Below, one piece after another: positions 56,348-64,000 of a stretch of 64,000 bases of DNA. This stretch comes from Takashimella koratensis (taxonomy: Eukaryota; Basidiomycota; Tremellomycetes; Trichosporonales; Tetragoniomycetaceae). How positions within the stretch are numbered: the stretch's first letter is position 1; every line of letters starts with the position of its first letter. The notes under the pieces are model-generated. The model made no database searches. It was given only the letters and a program-made list of their open reading frames with translations, and was not told where the DNA came from. Made by a program: the position numbers and the translations under genes. The DNA is taken from contig BCKT01000007.1 of NCBI GenBank assembly GCA_003116875.1, positions 980,365 through 1,044,364 of the forward strand, in the 5' to 3' direction.

Positions 56348-58338
56348 TTACTCCCCCAACTCTCGCCTAATCCTCTCTCTAACTTCTCTCAACCCTCCGA
56401 CCCGCCTCACGCGACCCGGACTGGCTGGTCCAACCAACATCGAACCCGGCGACGGCGGTGCTGACCCTACCGATGCCACAACCACAGCCGAACCCGATCC
56501 TGGTGAAGGGGGAGCGGCTTGTTGTTTTGGCATCTCGAGCCACTCGTGTCGACCCACTGTCTTGCTGGTTAAGAAGAAAGGACAGAGTTGAGTAAGGAGT
56601 TGAAGAGAAGTCTGGGCTTCGGCTGGATACAGAAGTTAGCTATATATGAATAACACAAAGAAAGTGTGGTCAGGCTAGAAAGGTCGACGTACCGAGGGAG
56701 ATTGGAGTCTTGGATGATTTGACCAACATGTCGGCGACTTCAGACATAGGGATTGCTTTCCGCCTACCACGAGGAGGTGTAGGTAATGAGCTCGAACCAG
56801 GTGACGGGCCCGAGAACAACCTGCAAGTAGGAATCAGCGCTAGTTCACATGCTACTCAAAAGCTTCATGTCAACTCACATCCAAACAGCCTCGGCGACGG
56901 ACTCAAGCCGGCTCAGAGTACTTCGTCGTTTGAGCTCTTCTTGCTGTCCGGCAGAGGACAGGGACTTGATACCCCCAGCAACGGCGGACCCGAGGGTCGT
57001 TCGAACAGCTTTTGAAGAGTCGGTACGTGCTTTGATCTGTCACCTGGATTAGATCATCTGTCTTCTCACAGAGCAGTTTAATTTTGAAGGTGGAAGGCTA
57101 GCACTCACTCTGTCGTACAAAGCTTGACGGCGTTCTTCGACAGACCCTGACGGTGCAGCTTTTGGTTTCGGTTTGATCTCCAGCTCGAAGGGGTCTGAGA
57201 GACCTGTCGCAGTCGCTGATGGCTTGAGCGATGACTGGGGCGATGCTGTCAGGCTATTGAGGCTTGTCAATCCTGGGCTAGCAGGGACGGACGATGATGA
57301 AGCGAAGATGTTTCCTGTCGCCGAGGTGGTTGACGACGGGAGGTGCGGGAGCGGAGCCACCGGGATTGGCGGGATAACCGACCTTGTCGAGTCTCTGGAC
57401 GTGGGCGTGGGAAGACCCGGTTGACCCTCGGCCTCTTCGTAGCCACCATGCAAGTCGATCCATTTCTCCAACTTTGTTCGGAAAGCTTCTTCCCTGCTCT
57501 CTCCGTTCGCGCTCCACCGACCAATCGCACGTACTCCACCTCCTTGCCCCTTGTTACCTGCTCCTCCCTCGGCTCCGCCCAGAAGCAACTGCCTTGTCTC
57601 GCCCGGTGTGATCTCAAGCTCGATCCCGAGGCCATGGGTATATACTCTCCTGCCAGAAGAGGGGTCGAGCGTTCGCGTTGGAGTAATGACGAAGGATAGC
57701 CCGCCGACTCGGTCGGTAGGGGTAGGTTTAGCTTTGGGAGGAGTAACGAGGAACGGGTTATCCTCGTCGTCGTCGGTCGGTGGGAGTGTGGAACCGTCCC
57801 ATCCCCAAACCCAGACGAGTCGCGCGAGCTCGGGGAGTCCAAATCGACGTCCACTTGTCCGTTCGACGGTCTCTTTGATCGCCAAGTAATTCGTCAAGTT
57901 CGTCAAATCCACGCGGGCAGCCGAGGCGTCGTGTGGAGGAAGCACCGGAGGGTGGGTGGCGATATGTAAAGAGAGAGCGAGGTTGAATGCGTGGTGAAGA
58001 GACAAGAGAGTACGCAGGTGAGGAGGAAGAGGCTGACGTTTGGTTGAGGGAGAAGAGGTGTCCGGGGAGAAGCCGGACGAGGGTTCGACGAGGGAGGAGG
58101 TGCCAAAGAGGCTGCGTCGGGTACGAGGAGGAGTAGGAAGAGGAGTTGGGTTGCTGGATGTGATGTTAGTAAAGACGTGTGCGCTGGGTTGGGGCGGGTT
58201 GACGGATGTTGAGTGATGGATTGGGACGAACCTCTGCAACCGTTGTTTCCCCTTGGCTCGCTCGCTCGAGGGAGTAGGGAATGACGCCGCCTCCGCTTTG
58301 CGCTTCCGGGGCGTAGCACCTTGTGTCTTGGTGCTCAT
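56348..58338 (-). CDS. CDT1: DNA replication licensing factor CDT1
   Basis: Cdt1 loads the MCM2-7 helicase at origins with ORC and Cdc6 in G1. Four exons (58338-57109, 57036-56879, 56820-56693, 56622-56348) join exactly in frame to 596 aa. The N-terminus has a basic patch ([20 protein letters not shown]). The middle winged-helix region is [20 protein letters not shown] through [20 protein letters not shown]. The C-terminal MCM-binding winged helix has [36 protein letters not shown] and [18 protein letters not shown]. Family identification rests on this layout, since Cdt1 sequences diverge greatly. The ATG at 58338 is chosen because upstream in-frame codons lie in the likely promoter. It is divergent from CGR1. 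Confidence 0.85.
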
Positions 58339-58849
58339 AACGACGGCGTGGATGGTATGTTGGGGTGCTTGGGAAGAGACGTAGGTCACAGACGAACAAG
58401 ATGGTGTTGGATCAGGCGACTCGGTAGGAATCGTTGATAAGTTGATGGACTTGATCGGTATACCAGACACCCGATCAGACAAGGTACCGAACAGGACACG
58501 GAGACTGCGAAGCGAGCCAAGATGGAGTCGGATGTGACAGATCAAGATAGCAGTGTCCAGAAGAGACGAGGTGGATGGGAGGATGAGTGAAAGGCAGAGA
58601 GAGTTGAGTGACCGAGTTGCATTTCACGAGCGAACATTGCGAGTCTAGGGAAGATTCAGGGAAATGATACAGGGACGCGTTCAATGTGGCGGGTCGTTTT
58701 TAGGCTTGCATCAAAGGTCACCGGAGTTGTCCCTAATCTCCGCTCACTCTGAAGACGAAGATTTTCCAGTCCAGCGACTTTCACCTCCACTTCGGGTTTT
58801 TAAATCCTTCCCACCCCTGCAATCCAACCTTACCAAGTCAACACGCATC
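58339..58849. promoter_or_regulatory. divergent promoter of CDT1 and CGR1
   Basis: 511 bp between divergent starts, carrying ACGCGT at 58676-58681. Part is open in the CDT1 frame, so a longer N-terminus is not formally excluded. Confidence 0.45.
58676..58681. promoter_or_regulatory. possible MCB (ACGCGT) site between CDT1 and CGR1
   Basis: ACGCGT about 338 bp upstream of the CDT1 start and 169 bp upstream of CGR1. Replication licensing genes are classic MBF targets in yeasts, so the match is plausible, but a single hexamer is weak evidence. Confidence 0.35.
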
Positions 58850-59565
58850 ATGTCCCAGCCCACCTCCACGCTCGAGTCGTCGACCTCGGGACCTAGCTCC
58901 AACCCCGTTCTCGAGGTCAAGCCCACCAAAAACGGCCGAGTCTCTGGTAAAGCTTGGAAATCGGACAAGACCGCGACTCGTAGATCGTATATCTCGCCAG
59001 CTATCAAGACTCCGTTTGAGAAGCGGATGGAGAAGGAGAAGGAGAGGCAGGCTGTCAAGGCTGTCGAGAGGGAGATGAAGGAAGAGAAAGAGGCAGAGGC
59101 TGAGAAGTGAGTCTAGCATGCTTAGGTCGCGCGATCTTGCATTGTTGCAAAGTCGCCAAGGAGTGAAGGTACCTAGGGCGGGGGGTTTCATCCTCGGTCC
59201 AGGGTACTGAGGGACCATCATGTGACCTGGGGTCAGGATGGGAATGAGGCTATTCAACGGAGAACGGAGAAGTAGATGCTGATCAATTTCGGTAGACGCC
59301 GGACCGCTATTCGGGAACGACGCGAGCGACAGGCCGAGAAGAAGCGACTCGAGGAAGTCGCGGCCAAGATGTCTGTCAAGAAAGCCCAGCGTATGAAGAA
59401 GGTGTGCCCGAGTTTCTATGTGACCCCGCGCTTCCTTCCTAAACTCCTTACTCCTTATCTCTTCTTCGCTTGTTTGTCTCCTCGTGATGCCCTTGTCTAG
59501 TATCGACCATGCGACTATGCTGACTTGACTAGCGTCTCGGCAGGTCCAAGAAGATCAACGGATGA
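58850..59565 (+). CDS. CGR1: CGR1-family rRNA-processing protein
   Basis: A small nucleolar protein needed for 60S subunit maturation. Three exons (58850-59106, 59296-59401, 59533-59565) join in frame to 131 aa, the family's usual size. NGRVSGKAWKSDKTATRRSY is the conserved entry block, followed by TPFEKRMEKEKERQAVKAVE, a long charged coiled coil (KRRTAIRERRERQAEKKRLE), MSVKKAQRMKKR and the C-terminal RLGRSKKING. The last coding exon has only ten codons. The Arg/Lys richness fits nucleolar localisation. Confidence 0.92.
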
Positions 59566-60432
59566 TTATCCGCGGAACGCGACTAGGGGTTGGAGCTTGT
59601 GTTTTGCGCAAGAGGGGGTTTCGTAAGAGAGTTTCGTGTTGTATAACATGTGTATGCAGGTTTGCACCGCTTGCTACTCCGCTAGGAACAAGGCGACAAG
59701 GGTGTTGGTCGTGGGAACACCAGGGCTGCGGTTGCAATTAAGGTATCCCCACAAGTTGTGTGGGGATCCACCGGGGTCGAGCACGACGCTTTCTCCATGT
59801 TGACGTTTGAAGCGTGGGAAGAAGTATGGGCGGATGCAAATGGATGTCGATCGGCCGGTACTGTCGGTACTGTATCCACGAGGAATCTGGGGACGGCTGC
59901 GGGGCCAACCGCGCCGGTTAAAGGATTTTGACATTTGTCAGAGTTGAGCAAGATTCGCGTGAAACATCGGATGTGCCTCTGCCACGCTCACGTCAGAGAC
60001 AGCGGCAAGGCGGAAAGGTTGCCGAGTGGTTCTCACGTGTGCCTAGTGGAATAGTCTATCCCGGCTGCGACTCGATCCCGTCTCCGAGCCTTCCCAAGGC
60101 CCTACAGAACCCAGCTATCCTCTAGCCTCGTGCGAAGGAACGGCAAGTATTTTGGCGTGTTCATCTTAAGCCATAACCGGATGGCGCCAGCCAAAACAAA
60201 GTGTTCTACCCGCTTTTTAACTAGATTAGGAAAGAAGGAGGAGGGCACAACGGGTCCCGAGAAACGATCTGAGATCTATTGAATCGGGTGCAAAATCTGA
60301 TTCCCACAAGCCACCCTTCGATGAGGGTGTGTGGGCTTGCTGGAAACAAATGAGCTGACCGCAGGAACAAGGACGGCTCCGAAAGTTTATCACATGAAAC
60401 GAGTAACCGGGGGACGAGGAAGGCTGGGCGTA

Positions 60433-60471
<39 letters not shown>

Positions 60472-62000
60472 CGGGGGGAAGGGGGCAGGTACGGCTTGGA
60501 TGGGACGTGGACGTGGGCTTGGACGATGGCTTGGACGCCGATGCGGAAGAGATGTTGCTTGGCCTAGATGACTTCAGTGGCGCAACGGGGAAAAAGGAAA
60601 GCGAAATCCAAAATGATGGACACTTCCGAATCAAGCGTACTGAGAGAGGTACGACGTCACTAGGGTTGGTTAATCCTGATAGGAGAGAAGCGAAAAGGGA
60701 TAAGCAAGATGTTTCCTTTTTCCCACGGATCGAGATGTTGCATCTCATTAAGTCTCGCAGCAACGCTTGGGCCAGCGCCTCTGACGTTGACCCGCAGAGC
60801 TGGAACGGGGAGACCAGGGTGGGCAGGTGGGCCGAGTCAGCTCTCATTGGTTAAAAGATGTGATCCAGGGTCTCAGGTACATGTCAGCAAACAACGTTTT
60901 TAGCGCGTGTTCCTCTTCTTCTGGTCCAACGCAAGCAAAGGATCGCAGCCAGTACATGCGACAATGGAAAGGACGCCCTTGGTATCGTTCCTGCATGCAC
61001 AGGTCCTTTCGTCCCTTGGGACCCCAGGAGGACGGTGCGACGTTCCGTGACTGGTTGCCCCGCCTCCCCAAAGACGGGACACCGGCCAGGGTACAGTGGG
61101 ACAAACGGATCCAGTTCAGCATCGAGCGCTGGGGCTGTTGGTGTACCATGCATGCTTGAATGTACTGTATACATATCATCTGTCTTCCTTTCGATCGCTG
61201 CAATGTAGCAATGTATGTTGCGTTACATTGACGAGAGACAGCGCTACGGCAAGACGCGTCGCGTAAAGTTGGCCGAAAAAGAACACCGAGTAGCGGTTGT
61301 AGTAAGCATTAGCGTATGCAAGGGGGGTCAAGGGGGACGACGTGGGGCCATAAATGAGGACTATAGGGCAACAGAAGGGCCCGCATTTTTTTTTTTCCTT
61401 TCGTGTTACCCTTTGTGTATTTCGTGACTCTTTGTTCAAGCTCAGGAACCGCGTCGAGCGCGCGTCCTCAATGGGTGGCGTTGGCCGAACGGGATCTGAT
61501 ATTATTTTCGATTCAGCTGATCTCGGCCACTCCGTGTGACATGAGCATGTTGACCCAGACACAGAGACATGTATGGATGTTGGTGAGGTTGGTTGGATGA
61601 CCTCCAGGCATGCTCATACGATGTGCGGGATTGCAGCATGGAGCCAAGCTGTAGGAGCATGTGAGATCGATGGGCAGGCCGTGGGCGGTGGGCAGACGAT
61701 TCATGCCGATTCGGCAAGAGGCACGATCAAAAGAGGAAGCAAAGGCTTGAGGAGATACGGAGATACCCCTGTCACTCAGGGTCTTACAGCATCGGCGTCT
61801 ACCCTCTGCCCGCGGGGCGTCTGGCTTGCAGACTGGTACGATGCTAGGCTTGGATGGACAGGCGGACCCTGCGCATCGATGATACGTCGTCATTCTGTTC
61901 GACTCTGTCCAGTCCCTGACCAAGGCCTCAAAGTGCAGCCAGGCGCCTGCCTGCATTCTATCGCCCAAACTTTCTTTTACCTTTTTTTGGACAAGTCAAG
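59566..62000. other. gene-poor region with 39-base G tract
   Basis: No supportable gene in about 2.4 kb. Frames of 100-200 codons exist on both strands between 60221 and 61200, but they run through the G tract or lack family features and good starts. T runs occur near 61387 and 61984. Confidence 0.45.
60433..60471. repeat. 39-base G tract
   Basis: An uninterrupted G homopolymer followed by more G-rich sequence to about 60485. Comparable with the tracts at 19072 and 279. Confidence 0.9.
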
Positions 62001-64000
62001 TCACCCTGGCTGCAAGAGTAACCCTTGCCTGCCTGCATCCACCTCCCCTTTTGCCGCCTGCACTCTGCCCCGATTTCATCGTTGACTCTTCACCACATCG
62101 TCTCTTGTGCATCCCAACCTCGACAGCGGCAGCGATCTCTTGGGGACACGCACGGGTCGCACGCCTCCTTCCGCTCCTAGTCACCGCCGGAAGAGAAAAA
62201 GGACGAGCAAAGGAGAAATTTTGCCCCCAACCCATCACTCACCCGTCGTCGTCATCCCTCTCTCCCTCACCATCGAACCGCGTCGTTCCTCATTATTCTC
62301 CACCCCACCCCACCCCACCTAAACCCATCCATCCACCATCTTATCCACCTCTTAGTCACCTTTCGCTCCAACTTGCGTGCTAGCGGAGTAAGGAGATCGA
62401 CGGTCCGTCCTGCCCCAAAGCGATAAACAAGATTCGAATCCGGTTTCTCAACTCAAACTTGACCCTCGACCATACCGCAATCTCTTGCCTCGTCCTCCTT
62501 CTTCGGTCCTACCCGACTATACCAAGGTCGTGGGAAAAACCAAAATTAAAGCTCGAAAAGGTTCGAAACTCGCTCCCCCTCTCCCTCGCCCCTGCCCCCC
62601 TCCTCTCCCTACAATCAATCTTTGGCCCCCTCCCCCTTCTCAGCCCCCACCCCACAGCCCCGTGGGTAGAACCTTGAGCTACGACGCTTTCCGTTCCCCC
62701 TCCTCGTCCGACACCCACTTCCACCATCACTACATTTTTTTTTTCATCCTCGTCGTCTTCTCTTTCCTTCTATTCTTCTTTTTCGCCCATCACACTCTGT
62801 CCCCCTTTCATTGTCCGCGCTCTTGCTCATCAAACAAAAGATTTTCATCATCACCTACCACCGCCATTGCTTCTTTGTCACCACGCAACGACCCGACTTG
62901 GCGCCAGTAGTCTAAAATCCCGACACTGGGTCCGTGAACGCGCAGAATCAAGGGCAAGGAGTTGTCGAGGACCGGGGCCAATCGCGATAGTGTCACGCGG
63001 TCTTAGTCAAATTCGGAGACTGAACGGCTCGTAACCCATTCCTATTCAATCCGCAAACCGGTACCACGCATTCCTCGTCTCCCAACGGGTCGCCTTGCTC
63101 GCCTTGTTCGCCTGACTCTTTTCCGCCTCGAGTACAAAACCGGTCACTGCGTTTCCCACGTCTTGTGACAACCTTTCGCACTCCTCTCCACCTCCATCAG
63201 AGCGACCTAAGACTGCGTCGGCCAACCCGCTCCACTTTACCCCAAACATCTTTCCCCACCTCGTCCCTCACCTAGGCTCGAATCGGGTTTCGGGTGCCCC
63301 ACGGAGTCGACACGACTGGCTGAACCCCGTCGAAATCGCAACGACCCCCAACACGACGCGCTTGGAATTTGTTGTTCGCCCGGACCGACCGACTCCACTC
63401 TCCCTCTCTGTGTGGACAACCGTCGTGCTCTTGTCCCATCTTTCAAAATCCGACGAGCATTGTCTGATCTTGGTGAGTCGAGATGACCTCTTTCCCCGAC
63501 GCAAGTGAACCAACCCCTCATCCCCACCTTCACCTCCCTTTGGCGCCCTCTTTTATGCGTCCTTTTGCAGTCTCCTTGTCCTTTGTGTGTCGCGTGTTCC
63601 TGTCCCCTGCGTCGTGGGCCGTCGTCGCAGTCTGTGCCCTGTGCCCTGTCTCCAGTCTCTTGACTGCACCGTCCCCAATCCCCAGCCATCCCTTGTCCCT
63701 CTCTACGCAGCCTGCCTCGCTCTCTCGCTGGCTTCGCCGGTTTCCTCGCCGGCTGCATCGCATTGTCCATCCCCCCACCTGTCCCTATCGACCATCACCT
63801 CGTGTTGATGCGAGCTCGCGGCGAGATGGCGATGGGGGGTGATGGGTTAGATCCCATTTCCTTTTTCCTCCTGCCTCGTGGCCTACTTGCCGCCGTCGAC
63901 TTGCTCGTTTCCTCATCCTTTGAGCCCCTGTCCATCAGACTGTTGCTCCACTAGACCGTCGCTTGTGTGGATTTGATGGTGGGACGGTGGCGTGCTGCCC
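62001..64000. promoter_or_regulatory. pyrimidine-rich region, possible long promoter or 5' leader
   Basis: The + strand is markedly C/T-rich from about 62020 to 63800 (for example 62570-62660 and 62740-62830). In basidiomycetes such tracts mark promoters and leaders, so a plus-strand gene may begin beyond 64000. A frame of 141 codons ending at 62910 has no ATG start and is low-complexity. No gene called. Confidence 0.35.

Noticed and set aside
60221..60847. 208-codon minus-strand frame with poly-Pro
   Set aside because: Runs through the G tract; composition-driven, no family features.
62380..62450. tRNA-like A box (TAGCGGAGTAAGG) and B box (GATTCGAATCC)
   Set aside because: The arms do not pair: the T-stem and acceptor stem cannot be formed, so it is not a tRNA.
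62485..62910. 141-codon Pro/Ser/Phe-rich plus-strand frame
   Set aside because: No ATG start; reflects C/T-rich DNA, more likely promoter or leader.
1..64000. CRISPR arrays, rRNA genes, complete transposons
   Set aside because: No repeat-spacer arrays, rRNA sequence, transposase, reverse transcriptase or terminal repeats were seen.

Overview
The window looks like nuclear DNA of a basidiomycete fungus. Genes are densely packed on both strands, and most housekeeping genes are cut by short introns (mostly 45-110 nt) with GTGAGT-type donors and CTGAC/CTAAC branch points just before the 3' splice site. The conserved proteins are typically fungal. I cannot place the genus from sequence alone. There is one 100-N assembly gap inside a long C tract at the left end.

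Conserved genes, left to right: KEX1-type carboxypeptidase (+), RIB3 riboflavin enzyme (-), TM9/EMP70 nonaspanin (+), DsbA/FrnE-like thioredoxin-fold protein (-), calnexin (-), protein phosphatase inhibitor 2 (+), DBP3-type DEAD-box helicase (+), glutathione peroxidase (+), dephospho-CoA kinase with a C-terminal membrane segment (+), ERF4 palmitoyltransferase subunit (+), ABHD5-like alpha/beta hydrolase (-), RAD16 repair ATPase/RING protein (+), MFS transporter (+) with a convergent Zn2Cys6 regulator (-), replication licensing factor CDT1 (-) and rRNA-processing factor CGR1 (+). Functions cover secretion and ER quality control, ribosome biogenesis, DNA replication and repair, cofactor synthesis and redox defence; they do not form one pathway.

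Between these lie blocks of unrecognised genes: about 12.3-22.3 kb, 27.2-29.1 kb, 45.9-49.0 kb and 53.0-55.8 kb. They encode small, polar, mainly helical proteins with few or no introns. Several are clearly paralogous to each other (12375/13552; 27256/28466; 45995/47649/48350; 53793/55042), and some copies are broken by nonsense codons, frameshifts or truncation. In the 12-22 kb block the genes share promoter sequence blocks, G-homopolymer tracts and a 3' flanking repeat. In several, the reading frame continues past the first stop into an acidic tail. This rapidly evolving, tandemly duplicated family is the most novel content here; its function is unknown.

The right end (59.6-64 kb) has no gene I can support. 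It contains a 39-base G tract and, from about 62 kb, pyrimidine-rich DNA resembling a basidiomycete promoter or 5' leader, perhaps for a gene starting beyond the window.
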